Part shown: in pieces, positions 34,875 to 46,552 of the stretch
How positions within the stretch are numbered: position 1 is the first letter of the stretch
Layout of the letters: each line of letters begins with the position of its first letter
Origin: Allacma fusca
Lineage: Eukaryota; Arthropoda; Collembola; Symphypleona; Sminthuridae
NCBI GenBank assembly: GCA_947179485.1
Contig: OX359246.1
Coordinates: forward strand, 12,462,001 to 12,526,000
Length of the DNA stretch: 64,000 nt
Direction: 5' to 3'
Made by a program: the position numbers and the translations under genes
The notes under the pieces: generated by a model
What the model saw: only the letters and a program-made list of their open reading frames with translations
The model's database searches: none
Told to the model about the DNA's origin: nothing

Positions 34875-36541
34875 CCCTCCGGGACTGACTATGACTCATA
34901 GGAAACGGCAAACAGACTTATAGACTGACTGACGGATCAGAAACTTAAGACTGATTAAGTTTTAAATTAACAGCTATGAGCACTATTCGGCCCGTAATAT
35001 AGAAATCTTCCAAATGTTTCGTATTTGATTGCCCTAAGAACCGCTTCCTTGACAGTTATGTCAAACGGTGTATGCTTTAAGATTCTAGTTTGACTTACAA
35101 TAAAATAATATATTTACAACGAGTGATCGCATTTTTAACGCTGAAGACTTACTACTGTACTGGTAGCTAACTTGGTGTGCCAATCGTCACATTCAAAATA
35201 CAGGGATTATAGAAACCATTATATTTAAGAAGTTTTAATATGAACTATTTAGAGTATACGCAGAAACTGCGTTTAATTTCTATTTATATCCAGTGTATTC
35301 AGAAAGTAGCTTAGATATTACTTCTAAACTAAGGAGCACATTCAAAACTTTTTTTAAATGATTTCTTTTATTTCGGAATCGTAACCGCAAAAAAAAAGAA
35401 CACTGCATCATTGTCGGAACCGGTTAAAATACTGTAACACATCACTATTCTTTGATCATTAAAATTGTTTTAAAATTGTTGGGTTTGCAAGGTATGGCAA
35501 TCTCAAACTACTGTAATTTCATATAGACTTTGTTTCCGGCACTTTCCCTTATTATTTTAAAGAATTACAGATATTGTGATTACATGCAGACGCCAACTTA
35601 AGTTGTGTTCAGATAACAAATGCTCCATCAACTATATTTAAACTGAATAGCATTTAAAGCGTTAAGTTTGGCAATAAGCAAAACAATTATTGCAAGTAAG
35701 CAAGCCGAAGCAGGTTGATTCAAACAAACAAAACATTTAACTGTTAAGTAATAAACCGATTGTATCATTCGTCCGTTAATGACATCATGGTTTAGCCAAA
35801 TCCACCATACCACCGCATCATCAACATCATCATCTCCCGTTAGCACCCACCCACTATCTTGATGACATAGTTTGTGGTGGCTCCCAAATGTTTTCACTCA
35901 ATATACCTACAACTCGATTACACTTTATTATTGACTCAAATTATACCTTCATTTAATATTTGATTAAATGTCACTATATTAATTTGTAACCTAAAAATGT
36001 AACGGTTCAATTTCGTACGAATTCATTCATCATCAACTATTCTTGATTACTTTTATAAACATGAGTTAATGTTCAATTGGCAGTATGGTTCGCAGTTCAC
36101 TTAAAAACCAATTGCATTCATTTCCATCTCGTGTGGGTTCCATAAAGCAAAGATCTTGTTTCTCATTCAATCTGTGTCAATTCATAGAATACTAGAAACA
36201 ACAAGGAGGCCAACCCTCCTACTGTCAGTTGTGATTTCACATTTCAATTCTTTGTTTTCATTTTCCAGGTTTTTCAGTGATCATTTCATTTTTATTGTAC
36301 CTTCTTCTAATTCTTAGTAATACACCCGAGCTTGAATTATTTCTAACCTTACAGTTATTGGCGTCTCCACATCTGCTAATTTATTTGGGATTGGGTTGTT
36401 AACTGTTATCTTGTAGGTTGAATTGATTTCGAAAATTTTTGCGCTCGTTGGCTTAGGTCTATCAAACTATAATAGCAAAATGTTGTGATAATATAATTAT
36501 CCGAATAATTGGTAATTAGTCACCCAGTTTACCAAAGCAAG

Positions 36542-38776
36542 TTAAAATATAAATTTTCCTGAACAGTGTTTTGGAAGATATCTGACAAATTCCACTGCCA
36601 AACTTAGCGTTGACAAAACCCAGCCAACAATGACCACATCAAATATAACTTCAACCTCGGAAGTGTCGAATGCCAGTGGTTGAAAGTCCTTGACCGTAGC
36701 ATCGTCCACAACAAATTGAATGGTCGTGTTCTTGACATTGTTAAATCTGATCTTATCCCATTTTGTCCAGAAATTGTAAATGCCTGAAGTCTGAAACATT
36801 TTCAACGCATCCAGCAAAACATTTCTGTGGTATGTGCTAGGTTGGTTCATAAACTTGTAAAGGAATGTTTGTGTGAGGAAATGATCTGATATTTTCCAAT
36901 TATGATGAAATCGTCGTGCCAGCTTAAGCTTAGAGGTCACGTTTCTGAAATAAGCCCAATAAAAGGGGAAATCCTCTTGCTGACAAACGAAAGCAGTTTT
37001 GTCAAGCAAGAGTTTCGTCGCAATGAGATCGTCTGTATCCTTTTCACAAACAAAATCCATGTTTTTATAAACATTTTCCAGAATGGTGATCAGCAGTCCT
37101 TTCCCAACGGATTTCTCCTCTTTAAGAACTGTTCGCTCCCGGTACGATAAAACGTAGAAATGGCAGTTTCTGTCTACAATTATTCTAGAACTACTTGCCA
37201 CGCATATAGCTTCGCCCGGTTCAAAAGAAGAAGTATGCGCAGCATAATTATTGGATCTGATTGATTGTAATTTTTCGCAGTTATTTGGACTCACCACAGT
37301 GTACAGTTTAAATTCCGACAGTTGGCGGAAATATTTCCATTTAGTTTCAAAGGGATAACTCACTGTGTAGTCGGACTTTGCAATAGCCTTATAGGCGTTA
37401 CCTATAACGATGCATGTCAAAATCCAAACTATAAATAATATTCCATTGACTTTGGTTGCCCATTTACTACCCGTTGACTCCAACCCTTTCCAAACACCTT
37501 GTTCTAACAACGCTCCAATGTACCAAATGAAAACCCCTCCTGCTCTCTCGGTAGTATTTCCGTCCGTTGTTAACAACACAATGAAAGTAATCCACGACAT
37601 GACAACAACCGACCCAACAACTGCAATCCAAACCAAATACTGAAATGGTCTGGAGATCATGAATGAGCTGTCCTGAACTCGAACACCGTCAGAGGTAATG
37701 AATTTGTAGCCTTCCTGATAGAAGTCAGTAAATAAAATCTCACCCTGAACTCTCTTGTCTATCTTTTGATTGATCAAACTTTTCATGTAAGTTACGGTTG
37801 GCCGACATGTACTTTTGGCACTCTGATTCATTCTGGAGTAGTTAAGGCTTTTAAACAAGTGGCACAGTGTTGTTCGTTGCAATGGTTCCGGCGACTGACG
37901 TGAGAACGGAGAAGCGGCATTGCATTTGGCGATCGATTCTGCCCAGCTGTAGCTCATGTGGCGTTTCCCTTCAAGATACAAAGCCCAACATATATTTCGT
38001 CCATTTTCTGTAACTGATGTTAATGCCGCTGTGATTTCCTTGACCTTAATGAGCTCCTTGTAATTACTTCTTCCGTAGTGTGACATGAACTTTTTTTTCA
38101 TACAATAGTAGCATGTGAGTGTCCAGTAAATTTTGGGGTTCTGATTGGTTGGGTATTTATGTTCCGACTGAAATATTAAAATAGCAGTTGGGATATCTTC
38201 CGCTTTAAAAATCCGGGAAAATATCCCTTCGAGTTGACCAGAAGAAGTCCAGGCTGAAGTCACGACGATGTTTAACCTTTTCCTGAAATGGAAGTTCTTG
38301 GGATGAAAAAGCGACGTCTGGGAATACAATTTATCCGCAATGTTCTGATATACTCTAAATTTCTGATCGCTGAAATGAGCGTTGACTCTGTATATCAGAA
38401 ATATGTAAATATGACATGATGTCATTCGAAGATTTGGTCGAAGATCGTCTTGAGATAGTGGATCTATAGAGAAGATGGGTTGGGTCAATCTGGTTATAAT
38501 TGTGGGAACGTAGAGGGGCATTTCGGAGTAATTTACCACTTCGGATGTAAATTCAAGAAAGTTAATAACGCATGTTCGAAAATGCTCAATTACTGGTATT
38601 AAATTGACATAGTCTGTCGGATTCACGTCATGGTGTTCGAAAATTGGTTCGGTTCTCATGAAGCTGAAAGGCAGCTCAAATTTTAAATGAATCAAAAAGA
38701 ATATTATAGTAAATTTGGGCATCCCGAAAATGTTTCTTTCAAAACAGTTAAAAATAGCACAGTGATTAATACTCAT
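36542..38776 (-). CDS. R5: divergent ionotropic receptor (intact)
   Basis: 744 codons in one exon. Alignment with R7 favours the Met at 38722 (MPKFTIIFFLIHLKFELPFS), giving a signal peptide at the very N-terminus. Extracellular part with conserved blocks DVNPTDYVNLIPVIEHFRTC, NYSEMPLYVPT and GRNICW. M1 follows DSSFMISRPFQYLVWIAVVG. Pore FIWYIGALLEQG, M3 GILFIVWILTCIVIGNAYKA then KSDYTVSYPFETKWKYF. S2 with FPFYWAYFRNV and DHFLTQTFLYKF, M4 VIFDVVIVGWVLSTLSLAVE. Very similar to R7, from which it was duplicated with its flanks. Same class of sensory ion channel as R3. Confidence 0.88.
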   Translation of the reverse strand: MSINHCAIFNCFERNIFGMPKFTIIFFLIHLKFELPFSFMRTEPIFEHHDVNPTDYVNLIPVIEHFRTCVINFLEFTSEVVNYSEMPLYVPTIITRLTQPIFSIDPLSQDDLRPNLRMTSCHIYIFLIYRVNAHFSDQKFRVYQNIADKLYSQTSLFHPKNFHFRKRLNIVVTSAWTSSGQLEGIFSRIFKAEDIPTAILIFQSEHKYPTNQNPKIYWTLTCYYCMKKKFMSHYGRSNYKELIKVKEITAALTSVTENGRNICWALYLEGKRHMSYSWAESIAKCNAASPFSRQSPEPLQRTTLCHLFKSLNYSRMNQSAKSTCRPTVTYMKSLINQKIDKRVQGEILFTDFYQEGYKFITSDGVRVQDSSFMISRPFQYLVWIAVVGSVVVMSWITFIVLLTTDGNTTERAGGVFIWYIGALLEQGVWKGLESTGSKWATKVNGILFIVWILTCIVIGNAYKAIAKSDYTVSYPFETKWKYFRQLSEFKLYTVVSPNNCEKLQSIRSNNYAAHTSSFEPGEAICVASSSRIIVDRNCHFYVLSYRERTVLKEEKSVGKGLLITILENVYKNMDFVCEKDTDDLIATKLLLDKTAFVCQQEDFPFYWAYFRNVTSKLKLARRFHHNWKISDHFLTQTFLYKFMNQPSTYHRNVLLDALKMFQTSGIYNFWTKWDKIRFNNVKNTTIQFVVDDATVKDFQPLAFDTSEVEVIFDVVIVGWVLSTLSLAVEFVRYLPKHCSGKFIF

Positions 38777-39319
38777 GGAATAATTCCAGCTTGTAGTGTA
38801 CTAGCCGCTATTCTACATACTATAAATATAAATACTTGGGTGTAAATATCCTATCAATCTAGACTATGGTTTAATTGCCCATCTAATTTTAGGAGAAAGA
38901 CAAACGACGGGAATTGCATTGTTTGTATTCGTTGAAGCCCGTTACAACAACTAGTTTGCCTTCTAAAACCTTACATAAGGAATTATGTATAGAGTACTTT
39001 GCAAAATATAATTTAAAGTTCTTGTTTAGGAATTAAATGAAAATTACACCGAAAATACCAGATACAACAGTGAAACGTGTGTACATGATTTCCACTATTA
39101 TAGCAATCATATTTTTTTACTAGCTCAGTCTTTTTCGCAACCTTTAGGGAAACTCGTTAAGAAACTATCGTATAATTATGTCATATCTTGAACATGAGAT
39201 CGATATAACTTGAAAACAAGTCTGCGATGAAGTGGCACAGGAATTGTTTATGTGAATTAATACACATTTGACAATTGCTTATAAGGGTGGTTCAACTTGC
39301 ACACGGGTTCCGTCGTTTT
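38777..39319 (-). promoter_or_regulatory. R5 upstream region with conserved block
   Basis: About 39110-39200 (ctagctcagtctttttcgcaacctttagggaaactc ... cttgaacatgag) matches the upstream regions of R6 (48800s) and R7 (55640s) and, more loosely, the block of R1-R4. It lies about 400 bp from the start. No gene. Confidence 0.4.
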
Positions 39320-39960
39320 TAGGGTGGCCTGAGACCACTAGTAAAATAGCTTTGTCCGTACGTCAGTACGTCCGTGCGTCTTTCCGCACGGTAATTAAAA
39401 AACGATAGACTGATTTCAATTAAATATTTTATGGATATTACTTGTGTCAAAAGTCTGGCCGAGTTCGTATTTGGTTGAAATCTGCCGGATAGCTTTTTAG
39501 AAAAACATTCTTGAAATTCTGGATTTCAAGTCAAATGATAGTTATATCCAAAACTGCTGATTGTATTTCAATGAAATTTTTTGTGAACATTGCTTATGCA
39601 AATTGTAATCGCTATTGAGTATGTGGTTGAAATCGGCCCGATAGTTTTTTCAAAAAAAATCTGAAATTTTGAACTTCAAGTCAAATTAGTTATTTATAAA
39701 ACTACTGATTCGATTGAAATCGGCATGTTTTTTCGAAGAAAAATCTTAAAATTTCGAACTTCAAGTCAACGACGAATATTACCAAAACTACTAATTCAAT
39801 TTCAATGAAAATTTTCTGGAATGTTACTTATGTAAATAGTAATGACTACTGGTTATGTGGGTGAAATCGGCCATATAGCTTACTCAAACATAATTCTGAA
39901 ATTACCAAAAAAAAACTCAGAATTCATCCTGCATTGAGGGCGGTAGCTGACGCCACCCTA
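39320..39960. mobile_element. TAGGGTGGC-ended element with ~170-bp repeats (unit A)
   Basis: Ends TAGGGTGGCCTGAG and complement TAGGGTGGCGTCAG form an inverted repeat. The inside starts with cgtacgtc / ccgtgcgtctttccgcacgg and then has about four degenerate ~170-bp monomers (acttcaagtcaaatgatagttat ... gtaaatagtaat ... gtggttgaaatcggcc). No coding sequence. The same element is at the corresponding place in unit B, so it predates the duplication. Confidence 0.75.
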
Positions 39961-41893
39961 AGCGAAGCCTCAAATTATCGCGTAGCGATGATTTTTATCC
40001 TTTGCTGAAGGATCACTAGGACACAAATTATGAAAGAATTTGTTTGTACTGCAGGCAGTAACAACACTGAATATTTCACTACATTTAACTAATAGATACT
40101 ACCTCACCCTCTTAGTAATAATTACGTACTCACTCCGACTCGCCCATTAGGAAAACGTAACAGGCAAAAACACGTGGAGGAATTAGAAACCTCCAAGTAT
40201 GTGCAAACAAAGGTTTAAGTTCCAGCCAATATGTACAATTACCCACAAAATAAATAGGGAAATCATACCTTGAGTGCCGGATGAGTTTAATTTAATTTTT
40301 TTCGCATTCATCGTGGTTCATTTTTAATGGAGTAATCACTTTTTACTCTCACCATAAATCACTATCCGTTTAAACCCGTACCATTTTTTCCTTATGGGAC
40401 AAAAGCAAAAATATTCCAGGGTTAACAGTGACAGTGGAACCTTGCTTGGATGTCCAAATGAAATGTCCTCTCTTTAAGATTTCAAAGGCAAGTTATTTAA
40501 AACAAATACCTTCCTTCTTCCTACCATTGAATGAAGTCTTCAGAATTATTTATCTTCCCTCAGCCTCCCTACAATTCTTAAATTAATTCATCCTTTCATC
40601 ATTTCGAGCCTTGATTTATTGAAAAAATGTAGAAATGTCATCAAATCTGGCATGAATTTTAAAAGTCGTTTTGATCAACAGTATGGTCGCAAATCAATGC
40701 GATAAATGAATCGTGCAAATATTTAACAACATGATCACTTCTGCCTTTTATTTTATGAACAAACATCATACGCGTGAAACTTTAAATAAATCCGAAGGCT
40801 ACTTCTAGCCCACCCTTGATTCGCCAAACATTTTTGAGAAAATACATAAAGCCTTCCCTCAACCTTCACAAATTGTCTGTACAAATTAATATGTGATACA
40901 CCGAAAATGTCCATAGGGATGTATAATCTGCATTACCATATTTCGTCCCTTTTACATTGTTATGAAAGAAGACAAAAATAGTGTTACCTAATGTTATATA
41001 TTTTATTGCTTGTGGCCTCCACAAAAATTCTCTTGTGATTACATTAATGAACCGCAGTTCCAATATATGTGGGGGTCAGTGTTTACGTATCAGCTCAATA
41101 ATAAATTAAACAAAAATATAAAAATAAATTAAATTCGTTTTCCACACTTAAATTCAATTTTATTTATTTACGTTACATTTATTATTATTAAATTAATTAC
41201 ATTTAGAACATGAATTTCAACTAGCGCGTTCACTGTACACACATTGCAAAGAATTATTTTAATAAACGGCAGCTTACCCATACAGAGATTACATATTTTT
41301 GAGTGAACGGCTTAGAGACTTTTAAAAGGCCCATTGCTCCATTTTAAAAGAAGAAATCGCCTGTGTATTAGCACGAAAAATCTAATTTTCTTTCTTCAAA
41401 TTGATTTTGAAAAGTAATTCCTAGCAGCACCGTCCAAGCTGAAGCTTGCACGACGGTTATATAGGGTAAAACTCTTAAGTTCCTCATATTGGAACAATAA
41501 GGGTTTTACTCTTTAGAAATTTAATTTATACCTCATCATGTGTGTACTCACACATTTTGAACATCTAAAAATAATTCCCTTCCAGTAGATTTAATCCAGA
41601 CCAGCTTGGAAAAATCATTATATCTACAAGTATGAAATATTTTCTCCAAGACAAGTTTAACCACTTTCACAGCTTTGAAACATATTAGACTACAGCTACA
41701 GTTTAGCAGCTCCAGTAAAAGAAGTACAAACTGAAATCTCAATCCATCAAACTACTACATTGGAGACGTCTATCATGTACAGAATGATAAAATTGTGGAA
41801 AATATACCTCTCCCTCTGTAATATTAACAATATGAAATTCTACTATACGTTAAACAGACAATACAAACTAATGAAAATGGCATCAATTCAGAC
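39961..41893. other. Unit A spacer, no gene seen
   Basis: Collinear with about 56921-58740 of unit B. A perfect-looking coding signal is absent. Short readings starting MELRFINVITREFLWRP occur in both units (41063 and 58040, minus strand) but diverge in frame afterwards. Bases 41466-41509 can form a hairpin (gtaaaactcttaagttcc / ggaacaataagggttttac) within about 240 bp that unit B lacks. Confidence 0.5.
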
Positions 41894-42496
41894 CATGCAT
41901 GCAACAATTCATTTATTGAACTAGTTCGTTAATTGAACTTTTCTGAAATATTTAAAGATTCGAGTGAACTTGAGTGAACTCAAAACCTATCAATTTATGT
42001 AACGAAGGAGTTTGAATCGAACTGTTTGGCAAATGCAACGAACGTGAATGAACGTGAATGTCTAGGTATGATTAAGAGATCTGAGTTGAACTGAATGTGA
42101 GAATACGTGTTACGGAACTCTGATTTAACGTATATGTTCCTAATGCTTAAGCGGTTTCAAACCATCAAAGAACTAAATAATATCGGCAGATATCCCTGGA
42201 AATGTCTAATTTTCAACAAAAATAAGATTTAAGATTGAAATAGGAACTTTAAATTAAATATTCAATGATTGAACTGAATGGATTCACAGGACTGATAGCA
42301 TGAACGTGAATTGAACTTTTTATTTTAATGTTCAATTTGAGTGAACGTGACTGAACGTAAAAAGACATACTTGTGAATTGAACTGAGTGTGAATGGTATA
42401 ACCAACAACAATGAACTGAGTGTGAGTGAACGCTGCGCGAAAGAAAATAAAATGAACTGAACTTGAATTGAACTTTTCCCCAAAGTTGCATGCATG
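41894..42496. mobile_element. hAT-like element built of TGAACTGAATG words
   Basis: Exact target duplication ATTCAGAC at 41886-41893 and 42497-42504. Ends CATGCATGCAAC as a perfect inverted repeat. The interior repeats tGAACttgaGTGAACtcaa, GTGAATGAACGTGAATG and GAATTGAACTG words. Length 603 bp. The empty site is seen in unit B at about 58715-58730 (catcaattcagacattatacagacgc). Confidence 0.94.
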
Positions 42497-42511
42497 ATTC
42501 AGACATTATAC

Positions 42512-43113
42512 CAAAGCAGGGCAAAGTATTCGCATACCTTAAAGCCTACATTGTACATATTTTTAGGTGCTCACGTACAACCTACATTTTAGCCTACATA
42601 AATCCCACCCAAGAGTTCACCCTACCTACAACCTACATACAACCCTCCCGAGAGTTGACCCGACCTACAACCTACATACATTACTCCCGAGAATTGTCCC
42701 TACCTACAACCAACATACCTCTTTGTCGTAATTAATTCATACCTGCATAACTAAAATGAAATTATGCAATCATTCATTGTAATTACTGCAAACGAATTGA
42801 AATCGTTTGCACCCCAGCACGTAAACAAAAGTAACAAAATATATGTATATATGTGAAAGAAAGCGTAGATGGGGCTTTTATTCAGCGCTTTTGAATACGA
42901 AAGGCTCGAACAAACATACATTTTCATGCTTAAGTACCTACCTTTTTTTTATGTAGGTACGTACTGATTATTCCCAGCATACATAAATTGCATACTTTTT
43001 TTCCTCGAAATATACAGCCTACATACAAATGCCTACAAAATATGTGAAAATTTCAGCATAGCCTACATTTTGCCTACTTGTAGGCATACATGTAGGGTAT
43101 GCGCCCACCTTTG
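42512..43113. mobile_element. hAT-like element built of CCTACATACAA words
   Basis: Exact target duplication CATTATAC at 42504-42511 and 43114-43121. Ends CAAAGCAGGGCAAAG...GCATACC and complement CAAAGGTGGGCGCATACCC. The interior repeats CCTACctACAACCTACATAcaacc and TGTAGGTACGTAC. Length 602 bp. Its duplicated target begins at the last base of the target duplication of the preceding element. The unit B site is empty. Confidence 0.93.
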
Positions 43114-43544
43114 CATTATACAGACACTTATCAAAAACGTTTCCGTCTGGTTATCATCCAAGCTGCCAGCAGTCTGTACATCTGATGTTGGTGGGTGATG
43201 ATACCCCGACGTCTATTTAACATTATGTAATTAATGGTTAGATTTAAAATAGCTTTTCTAACACTTCTAAAGTAATTGTCTTGAAACTGAGTTGTTATGC
43301 ATCAGAGGGATTCCCAGACGTTTGGCTTTACAATATTAATTTAGGTCTAAACGTTTTGGATAAAATGAAAATTTACCAAATTTTCGAGAAAATCTGCTAA
43401 CTAACTTTGTATATACTATCCCATGTGATGATTATTGTGATGATAGAGATAGATTTAGTTGGGGCTTGGACAAGGAGCAACAGTTGAGGAAATGGATGCT
43501 CTGCGTGTAAGTAAGTATGTATGCATGTGTGAGTAGTTGTCGGA

Positions 43545-44656
43545 CCGATTCAGTCCGGGACCGAAAATTTTCGATTCGATTTAGTCCGATTCAGTTCGAT
43601 TCACGATTTTTTCGATTCAATCATCAATTGGACTGAACCGAACGATTCAATCCACAATGTTGGACCGAATTGAATCGTTTTTCCTGGACTGCAGTCCAAA
43701 AGGTTTGTGCGAGCAAATATTTGTAAGTGTGTCCCCACATTTCACAACACTTAAACAGGAAGTGAGTGTACTACAAACATTTATTTATACAACATCCGTC
43801 TACGATAATTAATTTTAGAGATAATTGTTCAATTTGTATTAGTTTGGGATTGCTGTCATACTAATTAAAGGGAAACCATTGCTCAAAATTTATTATTTAT
43901 TGCTAATAAAACATTCGGAGTTTGCATAAGCTATCGCCTATATGCTTTAAATTTGGCTTAAATAGATTTTACCTGCTATTCATCTACTTCGGTGAAAATC
44001 GGTTCAGACACAACTTGGATTGAAAATTAGGAATTTGAAATAAGATTTGTCGGACGTTCTAAGTTCCGGAAACTTGATGGGTTATGTTAAAGTTCGTCAA
44101 ATTTTCATCGAAATCGGTGAACTGTTGCTAAAATCAATTGTTTTTCTTTCTAATCAATTAATTTTTTAAGCCGATATTATTTTGCAGATAAATCGCTCTT
44201 TGTCACACTCCTACAAACACGTGAACATATATTTCATTAAGCATACGTATATTTTTATGTACGCATTGAAATTTTGTCTGAAGTTGACATTTTATACAGA
44301 GTTGGACGAGGACGAACCTTAGGGATGTCCATTTTTGAAAATTAAAAACGGTTGTCTTTTTTGACTTCTGAGTCACGACAATCCAAAATGGTACTGTGCT
44401 GATAAAACATAAATAATAATTTACAATCACATACGCTGAAACTGCAGTCCTCAGGCACCAACTCACTAATGGAAACTTGAAATGACGAAAACTTAAGATT
44501 TAAATAACCACGACAGGCACGTGGTTTTCGATTCGATTCAGTCCATTCGGTGTAACCGAATCGAACTGAACCGTTTTTTACTGGACCGAACCGAAAAACA
44601 ATTTTCTGTTCGGTCCAGCGTCCTAACTGAATCGAATCGAAAAATCGATAATGTTT
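43545..44656. mobile_element. Element with CCGATTCAGTCCGATTCG words
   Basis: Left arm at about 43545-43700 and right arm at about 44525-44656 consist of ggaCCGATTCAGTCCGgGACCGAAaa and GAATCGAATCGAACTGAACCG words around an AT-rich non-coding centre. No convincing terminal inverted repeat or target duplication found, so the limits are approximate. Vocabulary close to 24905-25601 and to the nested piece at 62846-63254. Confidence 0.6.
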
Positions 44657-44927
44657 AGTAATTATTGATGGGTCCTAACAATGATCAGGCACTTGGTCAG
44701 ATACAACAATTAGTATTTTATATTTATTGATTGGTATAATTTGTGCTGTTGGCCATGATTCGAGAAATTCTACTGATTTATGCAAAATGCGGCAATGATG
44801 TTCACGATCTCACACGATCTTCCACACTGACTCTGCCTCTTCAGTCCTGTATTCGTTACACATACATACTGTTCATACGAGATGAGCTGAGCGCTCGCAG
44901 GATTACATGATTACATAACCTCATATT

Positions 44928-45326
44928 CAGGGTTGGCAAGTGGCAAGAAATGGCCTGGCCGTTATTGGTTAAAATCCGGTTCTTACCGGCTTGGTCCAAT
45001 TGCTTGGGTTGGTATAAAATGGTCGTAATTAATATTATCCAAATAAATCCACTGTCCAATAAAAACCGGTTTTAACCAAAACGTACCACCGGCTTGGCTA
45101 ATATTACGCATGCATGAACACAGGGTTGCCAAGTGGTCAGAAATGGCCTGGTTATTATTGGTTAAAATCCGGTTCTAACCGGCCCGGACCTGTTGTATAG
45201 TTTGGTATAAAATGGCTATAATTAATACTATCCAAATAAGTCCACTGTCCAATAAAAACCGGTTGTTACCATTTCATGCCACTGGCTTGGCCTTTATAGA
45301 TAAAAGCCGGTTTTTTGCCAACCCTG
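44928..45326. mobile_element. hAT-like element built of CCGGTTTTAACC words
   Basis: Exact target duplication CTCATATT at 44920-44927 and 45327-45334. Ends CAGGGTTGGCAA perfectly inverted. Interior tggttAAAAtCCGGTTcttACCGGcttGG and TTGGTATAAAATGG(t/c) repeat about twice. An internal copy of the end (cagggttgccaagtgg, 45121) suggests partial tandem duplication of the element itself. Length 399 bp. Confidence 0.94.
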
Positions 45327-46552
45327 CTCATATTCTAAATGCAACATACAACACATACTTATTCCTTGTAAACTCAACACCATGGCATAATGCGTAAATT
45401 CTGAAGGTTTTATAGCGCCTGAGGTCTATCCAAATCAACAACAAAATGATGTGATAATACATCATCCGAATAATTGATAATTACACATCCAGTTGACCAC
45501 ACCAAGGTAAAATATAAATTTCCCTGAACAGTGTCTCAGAAAATATCTGAGAAATTCCATTGCTAAACTTAACGTCGACAAAACCCAACCCACAATGGCC
45601 ACATCAAATATAACTTTAACCTCGGAAGTGGCGAATGCCAGTGGTTGAAAGTCTTTCAACGTACCATCGTCCACAACCAATTGAATGGTCGTGTTCTTGC
45701 CTTTGATAAATTTAATTTGATCCCATTTTGCACAAAAATTGTAAACGCCTGAAGTTTGAAACGTTTTCAATGCATGAAGCAAACAATTTCTATGGTAAGT
45801 GCTAGGTTCGTTGATAAACTTGTAAAGGAAAGTTTGTGTGAGGAAATGATGTGACACCTTCCAATTATGATGAAATCATCGTGTGAGCTTTAGTTTCGAG
45901 ATCACGTTGTTGAAATAAGCCCAATAAAAGGGGAAATCGTCTTGACGACAAACGAAGGCACTTTTTGTGAAGCACGAGTTTTGTCGCAAGGAGATCGTCT
46001 ATAACCTCTTCACACAAAAATTTTCATAAATATTTTCCAGAACGGGGATCAGCTGTCCTCTCCCAATAGAATTTCCTTTTTTAAGGACTTGTCGCTCCCG
46101 GTACGATAAAATGTAGAAATTGCAGTTTCTGTCTACAAGTCTAGACCTTCCTCTCAAGCAAATAGCCTCGCTCAATAGGACATTATGATGATTTGTAGTA
46201 TAATAGTTGTATTTGATTAATTGCAATTCCTCACAGTTGCTTGGACTCACCACGGTGTAGAATTTAAATTGGGCCAGTTGGTGAAAATATTTCCATTTGG
46301 TTTCTAAAGGGTAGCTCACTGTGTAGTCGGACTTTGCAATAGCCTTATAGGCGTTACCTGTAACGATGCATGACACAACCCAGAATAAAAATAGTATTGC
46401 GCTGATTTTGTTTGCTGATTTATTACTTGTTGACTCCAAAGCTTTAAGGTCGCCTTGATCCAATAACGCTCCAATATACCACAAGAAAATCCCTCCTCCT
46501 CCTGTCCTGGTAATAATTCCGGCCGGTGTTAACAAAACAATGCAAGTAAGTA

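Larger units (their letters stand above)
32981..34962. mobile_element. Unit-A-specific ~1.98 kb insertion
   Basis: Absent from unit B, where cgtgcaa runs straight into cctttaaattaacag (51281-51297). Near the ends agaccagtcttaaactgatgc (32989) and the complement of the right side aatcagtcttaagtttctgat form an imperfect inverted repeat. The interior includes tandem hairpin repeats (33187-33490), tgactgactgac-type text at both flanks and a nested MITE (34492-34874). No transposase. Class not settled. Confidence 0.6.
32160..43400. repeat. Duplicated segment, unit A (contains R5)
   Basis: Sequence of this stretch reappears in the same order at 48980-58970. Matches include ctacgctgg(a)aagacacccttggggaactagtgagatcgg at 32228/49051, ctcgccgggcttctcgacttg at 32872/51173, gcatcatcaacat...ctcccgttagcacccacccactatcttgatgac at 35815/52186, R5/R7, and spacer text to about 43390/58980. 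Unit A has additional inserts at 32981-34962, 35197-35813, 41894-42496 and 42512-43113. Confidence 0.85.

Noticed and set aside
40866..41063. Minus-strand reading MELRFINVITREFLWRP... present in both duplicated units as a small gene
   Set aside because: The partner at 57732-58040 loses the frame after the first 17 residues, so the reading is not being conserved as protein.
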